64,000 nucleotides of DNA, taken from NCBI RefSeq assembly GCF_041477585.1, contig NZ_JBGNYA010000001.1, forward strand, positions 682,001-746,000. The letters run 5' to 3'. The notes beneath the pieces were generated by a model, which was not told the DNA's origin, searched no databases, and saw only the letters and a list, made by a program, of their open reading frames with translations. How positions within the stretch are numbered: position 1 is the stretch's first letter; each line of letters starts with the position of its first letter. The stretch is from Halobellus sp. MBLA0158 (GTDB lineage: Archaea > Halobacteriota > Halobacteria > Halobacteriales > Haloferacaceae). Position numbers and translations under genes: made by a program. Positions 53,574-63,636 of this stretch are shown in pieces.

Positions 53574-53677
53574 CGTGTCTTCGGTCTCTCTGCGAGGGGG
53601 CTTCCGTCCTGCTATTGGGTGTATATAGTGCTCGGTAGTCCTCCGTCCCGATCATTGGGGTACGTTCCGATCCGAGC

Positions 53678-53719
53678 GCTCCCGATCGGACGGGAGCACC
53701 GTAGACCCCTATTATAAAC
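53678..53719 (+). promoter_or_regulatory. pstS promoter with upstream dyad
   Basis: GCTCCCG (53678-53684) and CGGGAGC (53691-53697) form a perfect 7-bp dyad with a 6-nt spacer, 14 bp before the TATA-like ATTATAAAC at 53711-53719. The gene starts at 53752 after AGGTG (53747-53751). The dyad is a candidate phosphate-responsive operator. Confidence 0.45.
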
Positions 53720-53751
53720 CGCTTTTGTGGGGTGACGGGACCGAACAGGTG

Positions 53752-54954
53752 ATGACGCGCGACTCAAAGCGCTTCGGAGACCACGTATCACGTCGGGAGT
53801 TCCTCGTTGCGACCGGAGCCGCCGGGGCCGCCGGGCTGGCCGGCTGCTCGTCGCAGTCGGGCTCGGAGACCGAGACGGAGGCCTCGGGCGGCGGCGAGAG
53901 CACCGCGACGCCGACGCAGTCCCAGTCGCAGTCCGACTCTTCGGGGTCGAGCGGCGGCCCGGCGATGCTCACCGCGGAGGGCTCTTCGACGGTCTATCCC
54001 ATCGCCAACAAGGGCAGTTCCTACTGGAACTCCAACGCGCCGCCGAGCGACGGCGAGTACTGGGGCTCGAACCCCGAAGAGGGCAACACCGTCCCCGGCT
54101 GGGAGGCGCTCGGCGAACCGGATATGCGCCTGGCCGACTACTTCGCGAGCCTCTACGGCTTCGAGCCGACCGGTCAGCAGGCCACGCCGCCGTTTCCGAC
54201 GAGCATCGGCCTGAGCCACTCGGGCACCGGCTGTCAGTCCGTCGTCGACGGCCTCGTCGACATCGGCAACTCCTCGGGCCCGATCACGGCCGAACTCGGC
54301 TGGAGCGAGGAGAAGGCCCAAGAGGAGGTCGTCGACCACGTGCTGGGCCGCGACGGCCAGCCGGTCGTCGTCAGCAGCGACGTCTACAACAACGGCGTCC
54401 AGCAACTGACGGGCGAGGAGGTCCGCGGGATCTACCAGAACGAGATCACCAACTGGAGCGAGGTCGGCGGCCCCGATCAGGAGATCTACGTCATCGGCCG
54501 CGCGGAGGGCTCCGGGACGGACACCTCGTTCCGACTGAATATGCTCGGTAGCGCCGACGCGCCGATGCCGGGCGTCGACACCCGCTTCGGCCAGAATCAG
54601 CAGGTCGCCCAGGCCGTCCAGCAGAACGAGGGCGCCATCGCGTACATGGCCCTGGCGTTCACGAGTGACCAGGCGCCGCCGATCGCCATCAACTTCGAGG
54701 GCACGGTCTACGAGCCCGACCGCGACGCCGAGAACACGATCTTCGACTCCGACTACCCGCTCAACCGCGACCTCCACCAGTACACGAAGATCACCGAAGA
54801 GACGCCGAGCGGGACGGACATGCGCGAGGCGGCGTTTATGAATATGTTCCTGACCGAGTTCGGCCAGCAGGTGTTCGTCGAGGCGAACAACTACATCCCG
54901 CTGCCGACCGCCGACATCGAGTCCGAGTTCGAGAAGCTCCCCGACCAGGTGTAA
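53752..54954 (+). CDS. pstS: Phosphate ABC transporter substrate-binding lipoprotein PstS
   Basis: The 400-residue product has a twin-arginine lipoprotein signal (SRREFLVATGAAGAAGLAGC), a Ser/Gln-rich linker, and a phosphate-binding fold. Typical PstS features are LTAEGSSTVYPIA, SHSGTGCQSVVDGLVDIGNSS and GRAEGSGTDTSFR. The ATG at 53752 puts the Arg pair in the usual place. It heads pstS-pstC-pstA-pstB-phoU. Confidence 0.94.
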   Translation: MTRDSKRFGDHVSRREFLVATGAAGAAGLAGCSSQSGSETETEASGGGESTATPTQSQSQSDSSGSSGGPAMLTAEGSSTVYPIANKGSSYWNSNAPPSDGEYWGSNPEEGNTVPGWEALGEPDMRLADYFASLYGFEPTGQQATPPFPTSIGLSHSGTGCQSVVDGLVDIGNSSGPITAELGWSEEKAQEEVVDHVLGRDGQPVVVSSDVYNNGVQQLTGEEVRGIYQNEITNWSEVGGPDQEIYVIGRAEGSGTDTSFRLNMLGSADAPMPGVDTRFGQNQQVAQAVQQNEGAIAYMALAFTSDQAPPIAINFEGTVYEPDRDAENTIFDSDYPLNRDLHQYTKITEETPSGTDMREAAFMNMFLTEFGQQVFVEANNYIPLPTADIESEFEKLPDQV

Positions 54955-55035
54955 CCCCGCCGCGACCGACTCGCGACGCCGCACCACACCACGCTCGTCC
55001 CGTTTCCATTCATCCTATGCATACACGGAGTAACG

Positions 55036-56163
55036 ATGGCGCAGGCGACTGACGAACTGACCGGCGCAGAGCGGCTCGGCCGTCTCACGAGGCGCTTCCG
55101 CGACTTCGTCGACGAGACCGAACCCGAGGCGCTCGCCGTCGTCGGCGTGATGTCCCTTTCGCTCCTTTCGGCCTTCGTCGGCTTCCTCCTCGTGTCGAAC
55201 TACACCGTCGTCCCCTTCGCGGTCTTCCTCGTAGCCGGCGGCTACGGCTGGATCCGGTACCAGGGCCTCACGGCGAAACTGCTCACGCTCTCGACGACGA
55301 TCTCGACGATCATCATCCTCGTGTTGATCATCGCGTTCATCTCCGTCGAGTCGATTCCCGTGCTCTTCTACGAGCGCGCCACGGTGTTCGGCGTCTCCGT
55401 GCCGGGGCTCCGGATGTTCATCCAGCCCAATTGGGACGCCGTCTCGCCGCCGATCCGCTACTCGATGGTCCCGATGATCCACGGGACGGTGATGGTCACG
55501 GTCGTCGCGACTGCCGTCGCCGCGCCGCTCGGGGTCGCCGCGGCGCTGTTCCTCTCGGAGATCGCGCCCGCGACGGTGCGCGAACTCGTCAAGCCCGGCG
55601 TCGAGATCCTCGCCGGGATCCCCTCGATCGTCTACGGCTTCATCGGCTTCACCGTCCTCAGCCCGTGGGCCTCCGATCAGTTCCGCATCCTCGGCCAGGG
55701 GACGTACCTCTTCGTCGGCGTCGTCGTCGGGCTGATGGCGCTGCCGACGGTCGTCTCCGTCGCGGAGGACGCGCTCAACAGCGTCCCCGAGTCGATGAAG
55801 AGCGGGTCGCTCGCGGTCGGGACGACCGACTGGCAGACGATGACCTCGATCACGCTCCCGGCCGCGTTCTCGGGGGTCTCCGCGGCGGTGCTGCTCGGCG
55901 TCGGCCGCGCGATCGGCGAGACGATGGCCGCGACGGTGATGCTCCGCGGCGTGCCGAGGCTCACCGATCCGCTGTACAACGTCTTCTACGGCCAGGAGAC
56001 GCTCACCTCGCTCATCGCGCGGAACTACGGCGAGGCCGACGGCTTCCAGATGGACGCGCTGTTCGTCGCCGGGATCATCCTCTTCGTTACCGTCCTCGTC
56101 ATCTCGATCGGCTCGCAGTACGTCGAGTGGCGGATGCGGCAGAAGTTCGGAGGTGAGGTCTGA
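55036..56163 (+). CDS. pstC: Phosphate ABC transporter permease PstC
   Basis: The 375-residue product has about eight transmembrane helices. The EAA-type loop SMKSGSLAVGTTDWQTMTSITLPAAFSG, which contacts PstB, is present, together with GIPSIVYGFIGF and GRAIGETMAA. It overlaps pstA by one base at 56163. An N-terminal cytosolic stretch of 35 residues precedes two extra helices. Confidence 0.93.
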   Translation: MAQATDELTGAERLGRLTRRFRDFVDETEPEALAVVGVMSLSLLSAFVGFLLVSNYTVVPFAVFLVAGGYGWIRYQGLTAKLLTLSTTISTIIILVLIIAFISVESIPVLFYERATVFGVSVPGLRMFIQPNWDAVSPPIRYSMVPMIHGTVMVTVVATAVAAPLGVAAALFLSEIAPATVRELVKPGVEILAGIPSIVYGFIGFTVLSPWASDQFRILGQGTYLFVGVVVGLMALPTVVSVAEDALNSVPESMKSGSLAVGTTDWQTMTSITLPAAFSGVSAAVLLGVGRAIGETMAATVMLRGVPRLTDPLYNVFYGQETLTSLIARNYGEADGFQMDALFVAGIILFVTVLVISIGSQYVEWRMRQKFGGEV

Positions 56164-57797
56164 TGGCGGGCGCGACGCGGAGCCGGCTGGTCCGCTCTGA
56201 CACCACCGCGACCGACGCCGTCGCGGCCCTCTCTGTCGGCGTCGCCTCCGTGCTCTTCGCGCTCGGCCTCGCGGCGATGTTCGAGCTGATCGCGCTCACG
56301 GGGACGCTGGCCGGCGTCCCCACGCTGACGCTCCTCGGGATCCTCCTCGTCGTCCAGGGCGGCGCCGTCGTCGCCTTCGGCGTCGGCTCGCGGCTCGGCC
56401 TCGTCGAGACGAACCCCCGCCCCGACGCCGGCGCCGTCGCGGCGGTGGCGTTCGCGCTGCTGTGGTTCGTCGTCGGCGGGGTCGTCGCCTCGCAGGCGCT
56501 CGGGCTCGGCCTCGCGGGCTGGCTCCCGGCCGCGGTCCTGACCGGCGCCGTCGCCTTCGCGGTCACCGTCCTCCCGCGCGAGGACGTCGGCTCGACCGCG
56601 CCCGCGGGCGCGGTGGCGGTCCTCGCGGGGCTCGCGTTCCTGGGCGGACTCGTCGTCCCCGACTCGGTGTGGGACCTCGGCTGGGAACAGACGGCCTCGC
56701 TGACGGCCGAGTTTATGGTGCCCGTCCTGACGGTGTTCTGCGCCCTGCTCACCGGCTGGGCCGCGGCGAAGGCCTACGGCGGCTTCGGGGCCCGCGGCCG
56801 CCGCGTCGGGGCGTACCTCCTGATCTACCTCAACGCCGGCGCGATCGTGAGCGTGCTGTTCGCGCTCGTCGCGTTCACGCTGTTCAAGGGCCTCCCCGGG
56901 CTGTTCCGGGGGCTCGCGTTCGGGGCCGGCGTCGGCCCCGACTCGACGATCGCGCTGTTCGGCCTCCGCCTCACGATCTCGTGGCCGGTCTCGTGGCCGT
57001 TCGTGATGAACGGCGTGGGCCTCCTCAACGACGTCAACGGCGTGCTGCCCGCGATCGTCGGGACGTTCTGGCTCGTCGTCGGCGCGGTCCTCTTCGCCGT
57101 CCCGCTCGGCGTCGGCGCGGCGGTCTTCCTCACCGAGTACGCCGAGCGCGGCCGCTTCACGCAGGTCGTCGAGGTCGCGACGAACGGCCTCTGGAGCACG
57201 CCGAGCATCGTCTTCGGCCTCTTCGGCTTCGCGTTCCTGATCCCGCGGTTCGGCAACGGCAAGTCGCTGCTTGCCGGGATGCTGACGCTCGGTTTCATGC
57301 TCTTGCCGCTCGTGGTCATCACGAGCCGCGAGGCGATGCTCGCGGTCCCCGACGAGTACCGCGACGCCAGCGCCGCCCTCGGCGTCACGAAGTGGCAGAC
57401 GATCCGGAGCGTCGTGCTCCCGGCGGCGCTGCCCGGCGTCGTCACGGGCGTCATCCTCGGCGTCGGCCGCATCGCGGGCGAGACCGCGCCGATCCTCCTG
57501 ACGATGGCCGGCGGCGTGTTCGTCCCCGGGAGCCAGACCGCCGACGTGATCGGCGGCTTCACGTTCACGACGGCGCCGCCCTTCGTCTCGAACCCCGAAC
57601 TCCTGCAGGCGACCTCGGCCCTCCCGTACCAACTGTACGCGCTCATCACGGCCGGCGTCGGCGCCTCCGGCAACGTCGGGAACCCCGACCAGTTCCGGTG
57701 GGCGACGGCGCTCGTCTTACTCGCCGTGGTGCTGTCGTTCTACGCGGTCGGCATCGCGACGCGGTACTACTTCCGGAGGAAACTGAGCTATGAGTGA
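56163..57797 (+). CDS. pstA: Phosphate ABC transporter permease PstA with large N-terminal membrane extension
   Basis: The PstA core covers about residues 217-544, with [32 protein letters not shown] and the EAA loop [28 protein letters not shown]. The first 215 residues hold about six additional hydrophobic segments absent from the usual 280-300-residue PstA. A 1-nt overlap with pstC and an 8-nt overlap with pstB show tight coupling. The extension is a haloarchaeal trait of unknown role. Confidence 0.92.
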   Translation: MAGATRSRLVRSDTTATDAVAALSVGVASVLFALGLAAMFELIALTGTLAGVPTLTLLGILLVVQGGAVVAFGVGSRLGLVETNPRPDAGAVAAVAFALLWFVVGGVVASQALGLGLAGWLPAAVLTGAVAFAVTVLPREDVGSTAPAGAVAVLAGLAFLGGLVVPDSVWDLGWEQTASLTAEFMVPVLTVFCALLTGWAAAKAYGGFGARGRRVGAYLLIYLNAGAIVSVLFALVAFTLFKGLPGLFRGLAFGAGVGPDSTIALFGLRLTISWPVSWPFVMNGVGLLNDVNGVLPAIVGTFWLVVGAVLFAVPLGVGAAVFLTEYAERGRFTQVVEVATNGLWSTPSIVFGLFGFAFLIPRFGNGKSLLAGMLTLGFMLLPLVVITSREAMLAVPDEYRDASAALGVTKWQTIRSVVLPAALPGVVTGVILGVGRIAGETAPILLTMAGGVFVPGSQTADVIGGFTFTTAPPFVSNPELLQATSALPYQLYALITAGVGASGNVGNPDQFRWATALVLLAVVLSFYAVGIATRYYFRRKLSYE

Positions 57798-58719
57798 AAC
57801 CACACAGCAGACCCAGACGCAGTCCCAGTCCCAGACCGAGGCGGAAGCGGCACAGCCGCTACAGACGACGAGCGGCGAATCGGAAGAGCGGCTCCGCGAG
57901 GAGTGGACCGACTACCGCTTCGACGGCACGACGAAGCTCGCCGTCGAGGACCTCGACGTCCACTACGGCGATGACCACGCGCTCAAGGGCGTCTCGATGG
58001 AGATTCCCGAACGGAGCGTCACGGCGCTCATCGGCCCCTCGGGCTGTGGGAAGTCGACGTTCCTCCGGTGTCTCAACCGAATGAACGACCGGATCAAGTC
58101 GGCGCGGGTCGACGGCTCGGTGCAACTCGACGGCCAGGAGATCTACCAGGAGGGGACGGATCTGGTCGAACTCCGCAAGCGCGTCGGGATGGTGTTTCAG
58201 TCGCCGAACCCCTTCCCGAAGTCGATCCGCGACAACATCTCCTACGGCCCGCGAAAGCACGGCGACATCGACACGAGCCTCCTCGCGCGGCTGTTCGGCC
58301 GGAGCGACGAGGAGGCCGAAGAACAACTGGTCGAACGCTCGCTCCGCCAGGCGGCGCTGTGGGACGAGGTCAACGACCGCCTCGACGACAACGCCCTGGG
58401 GCTCTCCGGCGGCCAGCAACAGCGGCTCTGTATCGCCCGCGCGCTGGCGACCGACCCTGAAGTCCTCCTGATGGACGAGCCCGCCTCGGCGCTGGACCCG
58501 ATCGCGACCGCGAAGATCGAAGAGCTCATCCACGAGCTCTCTCAGGAGTACACGGTCGTCATCGTCACCCACAATATGCAGCAGGCCGCGCGCATCTCCG
58601 ATCAGACCGCGGTCTTCCTCACCGGCGGCAAGCTCGTCGAGTACGGCGACACAGACCAGATCTTCGAGAACCCCCAGAGCCAGCGCGTCGAAGACTACAT
58701 CAGCGGGAAGTTCGGCTGA
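57790..58719 (+). CDS. pstB: Phosphate ABC transporter ATPase PstB
   Basis: The 309-residue product has Walker [10 protein letters not shown], the ABC signature [15 protein letters not shown], Walker [14 protein letters not shown], and the switch His in [10 protein letters not shown]. The first 45 residues are a Gln/Thr/Glu-rich hydrophilic tail not seen in bacterial PstB. It overlaps pstA by 8 nt. The regulator gene follows after 77 nt. Confidence 0.96.
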   Translation: MSETTQQTQTQSQSQTEAEAAQPLQTTSGESEERLREEWTDYRFDGTTKLAVEDLDVHYGDDHALKGVSMEIPERSVTALIGPSGCGKSTFLRCLNRMNDRIKSARVDGSVQLDGQEIYQEGTDLVELRKRVGMVFQSPNPFPKSIRDNISYGPRKHGDIDTSLLARLFGRSDEEAEEQLVERSLRQAALWDEVNDRLDDNALGLSGGQQQRLCIARALATDPEVLLMDEPASALDPIATAKIEELIHELSQEYTVVIVTHNMQQAARISDQTAVFLTGGKLVEYGDTDQIFENPQSQRVEDYISGKFG

Positions 58720-58796
58720 TCGCCGACCGGCTGCCGTCCCGGCCGACGCGACGGCACCTCGCACAGCGCGGCGACCGACAGCGATTCCGACCAAGG

Positions 58797-59876
58797 ATGG
58801 AGACACGGAAGATACAGCGAGTCAGCAACGGAACGTACACGGTGTCGCTCCCGCGGGAGTGGGCCACAGAGCAGGGGCTCTCGGCGGGCGACGTCGTGCA
58901 GCTACACGCCCACCTCGACGGCCCCCTGACGATCCAGCCGGCGACCGACGACCTCTCCCGGCTCGAACTCCCGATCGCCGAGGAGTCGCGGACGCAGGTC
59001 ACCCGCCTCCTGCGGGCGGCGTACACCGCCGGCGCGCTCGACGTCGACGTCGTCGCCGCCGACGGCCTCGACGACGACCAGCGAACCGCCCTCCGCTCGA
59101 CCGTGCGGGCGCTCTCCGGCGTCACGATTGCCGAGGAGTCCGACACGACCGTCGCCGTTAGAAACGTCCTCGACTCCGAGCAGGTCTCGATCAGGCAGTC
59201 GGTTCGTCACCTCCGGTTCGTCGCCCTCTCCCACCACCGCGAGGCGACGGCGGCGCTGTGTGACCCCGAGATCGACGCGGGGCCCGCGACGGACGACGCG
59301 CGTGCCGACCGCCTGTCGGCGGTCGTCGAGCGGTACTTCGTCCGGAGCCTCTCGCGGCTGGACGAGGTCGACCGGCTCGGGGAGGGCCGCCCGGACCTGT
59401 TCTGCTTCTTCCAGTTGGCGGACGACCTCCGCCGAATCGCGGCCTGTGCCGATCGGATCGCGACCGTCGCCGCCGACTTCGACTCCCCTTCCGACCCCGA
59501 CGCGGACCCCGACCGCACCGACACCCGCGTCGCGGCGTTCGAGACGGTCGCCGAAGACGCACGCGAGGCCGTCGAAACGGCCGTCGATACGGTCTTCGAT
59601 CCCGACACGGACGCCGTCTGGAACGTCCTCGAACGCCGCGACGCCGTCCGCACGACCGTCGACGATCTCGGGCGCCGGCTCTTCGAGGCGCCCGACGGCG
59701 AGTACCGCCTCGCGCGGGCGCTCCCGGCGATCCGCGAAACGGCCGACTGCGCCGCGTCGATCGCGTCGATCGGCCTCCGGCGGACGCTCCAACAGCGCTC
59801 GCTCGGCTCGGCGGGACTTCACGACTCTGACTCCGCGGGAACGGATCCGCCCGTTCCGTCCGAAACGGACGATTGA
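58797..59876 (+). CDS. phoU: AbrB-PhoU fusion phosphate regulator
   Basis: The 359-residue product begins with an AbrB/SpoVT DNA-binding domain (1-50; RKIQRVSNGTYTVSLPREWA), followed by a helical PhoU-like region (about 110-345) with two three-helix repeats. The fusion suggests that it binds DNA directly, perhaps the pst promoter, and senses transporter state. It lies last in the pst operon. An acidic Asp-rich insert sits near 225-240. Confidence 0.9.
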   Translation: METRKIQRVSNGTYTVSLPREWATEQGLSAGDVVQLHAHLDGPLTIQPATDDLSRLELPIAEESRTQVTRLLRAAYTAGALDVDVVAADGLDDDQRTALRSTVRALSGVTIAEESDTTVAVRNVLDSEQVSIRQSVRHLRFVALSHHREATAALCDPEIDAGPATDDARADRLSAVVERYFVRSLSRLDEVDRLGEGRPDLFCFFQLADDLRRIAACADRIATVAADFDSPSDPDADPDRTDTRVAAFETVAEDAREAVETAVDTVFDPDTDAVWNVLERRDAVRTTVDDLGRRLFEAPDGEYRLARALPAIRETADCAASIASIGLRRTLQQRSLGSAGLHDSDSAGTDPPVPSETDD

Positions 59877-59972
59877 GACGTTCTCTCACTCTGGTCATTT
59901 CCGGCGGGAGCGTCTCCGAGCGCCCGTCTGCCGTCACAACAGATTCAAGTACGGGCTTCGCTGAGCCGGTGT

Positions 59973-61220
59973 ATGTTCGCTGTCGGCCCGCTCCAAGCGG
60001 GACCCTCGCTCACCCAGGTCGAGCTTCTGGAGGGGCTCAGAACCGTCTTCCGGACCGTCACGAGCGCGGAAGCGCGAGCGGTCGCGACGGTGGCGCTCCT
60101 GATTCTGGGGGCCGTTTTCGCCCGGTTCGTCGTCCCGCTGGTGATCCGGCGGTCCAGGCGCTTCGCCACCGAACGGATCGCCGAGACCCGCGCCGGGGAG
60201 GCCTTTGAGCGCGTCTTCGAGTACGTCCCGATGTCCCGGCCGGCCCGGCTGCTGATCCGGTTCGTCCAGCTACTGATCGCGGTGGGGCTCGCAATTGCGC
60301 TCTTGGTCGTCTGGGGGCAGATCGACGCCGCGGCGTTCGTCCTCGGCGTCCTCGTCGCCTCGGCGCCGACCGCCGGCCAGATCGTGCTCACCGGGCTCCT
60401 GTTCTTCGGGGCGTACGTCGCGACCGACCTCCTGGAGGAGATCGTCGCCGAGTTCGGCTCCGGAACCGACGAGATCACCGCCCACCAGGAGGAGATCATC
60501 GTCCGGGTGCTCCAGCTGGGGCTCTTCGTCTTCGTCGCGATGGCCGGCCTGTCCGTCTGGCAGATCGACCTCGGGGGCCTGCTCGTCGGCGCGGGCTTCC
60601 TGGGGATCGTCGTCGGGATGGCCGCCCGTCAGACGCTCGGCTCGCTCATCGCTGGCTTCGTCCTGATGTTCTCCCGTCCGTTCACGATCGGCGACTGGGT
60701 CGAGATCGGCGACGAGGAGGGGATCGTCACCGACGTCACGATCATCAACACCCGACTGGAGAACTTCGACGGCGAGTACGTCGTGATGCCGAACGACAGC
60801 GTCGCGAACGCCGCCATCACGAACCGCAGCGAGAAGGGCGTCCTGCGTCTCACCGTCGAGGTGGGCATCGACTACGAGGCGGACGTCGACCACGCCGTCG
60901 ACGTGGCGATGGACGCGATCCGGGGGGTCGACGTCGTCGCGGACGCGCCGCCGCCCCGGGTGTTCCCCAAGTCGTTCGGCGGGTCGTCGGTGGTCCTCGA
61001 AGCCCGCTTTTGGATCGAGCCGCCGAGCCCCCCGCTGAAGGTCAACGCGACCTCCCGGGTCGTCCGCGCGATCAAGGAGGCCTACGACCGCGAGGGGATC
61101 AAGATCCCCTACCCGCAGATGGAAGTCTCCGGGCGGGCGGAGACCGACGGCTTTCGGATCAACCGCGAGCACGACCTCCCCGCGGAGGCGACCGGGCCGT
61201 CCGCCGGGGAACACGACTGA
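59973..61220 (+). CDS. MscS-type mechanosensitive channel
   Basis: The 415-residue product has about four to five hydrophobic segments and the pore-lining TM3 LLVGAGFLGIVVGMAARQTLGSLIAGFVLMFSRPF (split GA motifs). The MscS beta domain DWVEIGDEEGIVTDVTIINTR and FDGEYVVMPNDSVANA follow. It would release solutes on osmotic downshock. A long N-terminal part adds two helices beyond the MscS minimum. It stands alone. Confidence 0.92.
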   Translation: MFAVGPLQAGPSLTQVELLEGLRTVFRTVTSAEARAVATVALLILGAVFARFVVPLVIRRSRRFATERIAETRAGEAFERVFEYVPMSRPARLLIRFVQLLIAVGLAIALLVVWGQIDAAAFVLGVLVASAPTAGQIVLTGLLFFGAYVATDLLEEIVAEFGSGTDEITAHQEEIIVRVLQLGLFVFVAMAGLSVWQIDLGGLLVGAGFLGIVVGMAARQTLGSLIAGFVLMFSRPFTIGDWVEIGDEEGIVTDVTIINTRLENFDGEYVVMPNDSVANAAITNRSEKGVLRLTVEVGIDYEADVDHAVDVAMDAIRGVDVVADAPPPRVFPKSFGGSSVVLEARFWIEPPSPPLKVNATSRVVRAIKEAYDREGIKIPYPQMEVSGRAETDGFRINREHDLPAEATGPSAGEHD

Positions 61221-61281
61221 GGCGCGGGATTCGTCGGGGAGACTTCTCCTCGCTTCGGCTCAGAATCGGGTGTTCTTCGGA

Positions 61282-61356
61282 TGGGCCCTGACGGATTCGA
61301 ACCATCGACCACTCGGTTATGAGCCGAGCGCTCTAACCAGACTGAGCTAAGGGCCC
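61282..61356 (-). tRNA. tRNA with CAU anticodon (elongator Met or Ile2)
   Basis: On the minus strand the acceptor stem GGGCCCT/AGGGCCC, the D arm with TTAGCTCAGTCTGG, the anticodon arm CTCGG-CTCATAA-CCGAG and the T arm ending in TTCGAATC fold as a cloverleaf with A73. The anticodon CAT alone cannot tell elongator Met from lysidine/agmatidine-type Ile2. The initiator is excluded because the three consecutive G-C pairs of its anticodon stem are absent. Confidence 0.92.
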
Positions 61357-61443
61357 TGCGAGACGCTACCGCTGTCTCCCTCTTAGACGTTACCGTTGAC
61401 GCCGTCGCAGTAGACCTATGGTCCCGGTCATCCACCGTCCCGT

Positions 61444-62172
61444 ATGCGACTCGCACGACTGCAGACCTCGGAGGGGATCGTTCGCGGACGGTACAGGGAC
61501 GGCGTCGTCGTCGCGGACGACGGCGAGTACGTCGTGGGCCGCGACGGCTCGCTCGTCGCGCCCTGTTCGCCCTCGGCGCTGTACTGCGTCGGTCGGAACT
61601 ACGCGGAGACGCTCGATCAGATGGACTACGAGCGGCCCGAGGAGCCGGACTTCTTCATCAAGCCGCCGGCGTCGCTGACCGGCCACGACGCGCCGATCCG
61701 GTACCCCGAGTGGACGGACGAACTCACCTACGCGGGCGAGCTCGCCGCCGTCATCGACGAGCGGTGTCGCGACGTCGCCGTCGAAGACGTCCCCGAGGTC
61801 GTCCGCGGCTACACCGTTATGAACGACGTCGACGCGCTGGACCAGCAGGGGCGGACCACCCGGAAGGCCTTCGACGGGTCGGGGCCGCTGGGCCCGTGGA
61901 TCGAGACCGATCTCGACCCCGCGGGGATCGATATGGAGACGCGGATCAACGACGAGGTCCGGCAGGACGCGAACACCGAACTGATGCTGTTCGGCCCCCG
62001 CGAGATCGTCTCGTTCCTCTCGCGGCGGTTCACGTTCCGCCCCGGCGACGTCGTCGCGTTCGGGAGCCCGGCCAACCCCGGGCTGATCGAACCGGGCGAC
62101 GAGGTCGAGATCACCTACGAGGGCGTCGGCACGCTCCGGAACGAGGTCGTCGCCGCCGACGGGGACGGCTGA
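61444..62172 (+). CDS. Fumarylacetoacetate hydrolase-family protein
   Basis: The 242-residue product has the FAH fold motifs YCVGRNYAETLDQM, DFFIKPPASL, TYAGELAAVI with the metal-binding Glu, YTVMNDV and FTFRPGDVVAFGSPANPG. Family members hydrolyse or decarboxylate oxaloacetate, acylpyruvates and related keto acids, so the substrate here is open. It is convergent with an aminotransferase gene 10 nt away, perhaps in the same pathway. Confidence 0.9.
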   Translation: MRLARLQTSEGIVRGRYRDGVVVADDGEYVVGRDGSLVAPCSPSALYCVGRNYAETLDQMDYERPEEPDFFIKPPASLTGHDAPIRYPEWTDELTYAGELAAVIDERCRDVAVEDVPEVVRGYTVMNDVDALDQQGRTTRKAFDGSGPLGPWIETDLDPAGIDMETRINDEVRQDANTELMLFGPREIVSFLSRRFTFRPGDVVAFGSPANPGLIEPGDEVEITYEGVGTLRNEVVAADGDG

Positions 62173-62182
62173 GAAAGCGGAG

Positions 62183-63325
62183 TTACGGCTCGTAGCCCTG
62201 CTTTCGCAGCGCGTCTTCGAGCGCGTGCAGGACCAGTTCGACGTTGCTTGTCCGCGCCGAGTACCCCATACAGCCGATGCGGATGATCTCGCCGTCGAGG
62301 TCGCCGAGCCCGCTCGCGACTTCGAGATTGTGCTCTTCCTTCATATCGCGGAGCAGCGCCGACTCGTCGATCCCCTCGGGGATCCGCACCGCGTTCAGGG
62401 AGGGGAGCCAGTACTCGTCTTCGGGGTTCAGTTCGAGGCCGAGCGTTTCGAGGCCCTCCTTGAGGTGGGTCGCCATCTCGCGGTGGCGCTCCCAGCGCGC
62501 TTCGAGGCCCTCCTCGGCGACCAGCTGGAGCGCCTCGCGGAGCGCGTAGACGTTCGTGATCGGCGCGGTGTGGTGGTAGGAGCGCTCGTCGCCCCAGTAG
62601 CCCTCAAGCAGCGAGAGGTCGAGGTACCACGACCGGACCTCGGAGTCGCGGTCGAGCACCTTCTCCATCGCGCGGTCCGAGAGCGTGAGCGGGCTCGCGC
62701 CCGGCGGACACGAGAGGCACTTCTGGGCCCCGGAGTAGGCGACGTCGATGCCCCACTCGTCCACGCGGAGTTCGACGCCGCCGAGCGACGTGACCGTGTC
62801 GGCGATGACGTACGCGTCGTTGTCGTGGGCGATGTCGGTCAGCGCCGGGACGTTCGGCTGGAGCGCGCCCGTGCTCGTCTCGGCGTGGACGAACCCGAAG
62901 ACGTCGGGGTCGTGCTGGTGGAACGCGTCGGCGACGGCGTCCGGGTCGAGCGGCTCGCCCCACGGCGCCTCGACGTAGGCGACCTCGCCGCCGGCGCGTT
63001 CGGCCATCGAGGCCATCCGCCCGCCGAAGTAGCCGTTCGTCGGGACGAGCACGGTGTCGCCCGGTTCGACGACGTTCGCGAACGCGGCCTCCATCGCCGC
63101 CGATCCCGTGCCGCTCACCGGGATCGTCCACCGGTTTTCGGTCTGGAACGTGTATCGGAGCAGCTCCTGTACCTCGTCCATAATCTCGATGAACGAGTCG
63201 TCGAGGTGGCCGACGAGCGGCGCGCTCATCACCCGAAGCACGCGCGGGTGGACCTCGCTTGGCCCGGGGCCCATAAGCGTCCGATCCTCCGGCGTGAGCG
63301 GATCCGTGTCTGGCGGCGTCAGCAT
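62183..63325 (-). CDS. Alanine-glyoxylate/serine-pyruvate aminotransferase family
   Basis: The 380-residue PLP enzyme starts at ATG 63325, which lies about 28 nt after a TATA box, so a leaderless transcript starts there; ATG 63349 would fall inside the promoter. It has VSGTGSAAMEAAFANVV (phosphate loop), TSTGALQPNV, VIADTVTSLGG with the PLP Asp, and Lys in SGAQKCLSCPPG. Alanine or serine would be the amino donor. The exact acceptor is undetermined. Confidence 0.92.
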   Translation of the reverse strand: MLTPPDTDPLTPEDRTLMGPGPSEVHPRVLRVMSAPLVGHLDDSFIEIMDEVQELLRYTFQTENRWTIPVSGTGSAAMEAAFANVVEPGDTVLVPTNGYFGGRMASMAERAGGEVAYVEAPWGEPLDPDAVADAFHQHDPDVFGFVHAETSTGALQPNVPALTDIAHDNDAYVIADTVTSLGGVELRVDEWGIDVAYSGAQKCLSCPPGASPLTLSDRAMEKVLDRDSEVRSWYLDLSLLEGYWGDERSYHHTAPITNVYALREALQLVAEEGLEARWERHREMATHLKEGLETLGLELNPEDEYWLPSLNAVRIPEGIDESALLRDMKEEHNLEVASGLGDLDGEIIRIGCMGYSARTSNVELVLHALEDALRKQGYEP

Positions 63326-63347
63326 ATATTCCGCCAAGGGAAACGAC

Positions 63348-63358
63348 AAAATAAAACC
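63348..63358 (-). promoter_or_regulatory. TATA box of the aminotransferase gene
   Basis: On the minus strand TTTTATTTTG lies about 28 nt before the ATG at 63325, which supports that start and a leaderless transcript. Confidence 0.6.
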
Positions 63359-63398
63359 ACAGGAAACGGATGCGGGGCGCTCGGCGCTCGGAAAACCA

Positions 63399-63471
63399 CG
63401 CCGTCGCCAGGGCTCGAACCTGGGACCACCTCGTTAACAGCGAGGTGCTCTACCAACTGAGCTACGACGGC
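63399..63471 (-). tRNA. tRNA-Asn(GUU)
   Basis: On the minus strand the acceptor stem GCCGTCG/CGACGGC, D arm TAGCTCAGTTGGTAGAGC, anticodon arm CCTCG-CTGTTAA-CGAGG and T arm CCAGG-TTCGAGC-CCTGG form a full cloverleaf, and the anticodon is GTT. The discriminator base is G73, as expected for tRNA-Asn. CCA is not encoded. Confidence 0.95.
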
Positions 63472-63636
63472 TCTCCGTCCGCACACGAACGTAGACCGAG
63501 GTGCAATGATAGGGCTTTCGTTTTCACCGCACGGAGCGGAGTACGGCGATCCGCGCCGACGCCGTTGGCGACGCCGACGCGGTCCGGCGCCCGTATCGAC
63601 ACCCTTTCGCCGGCGCCCCGCGAAGCCGCGACAACG

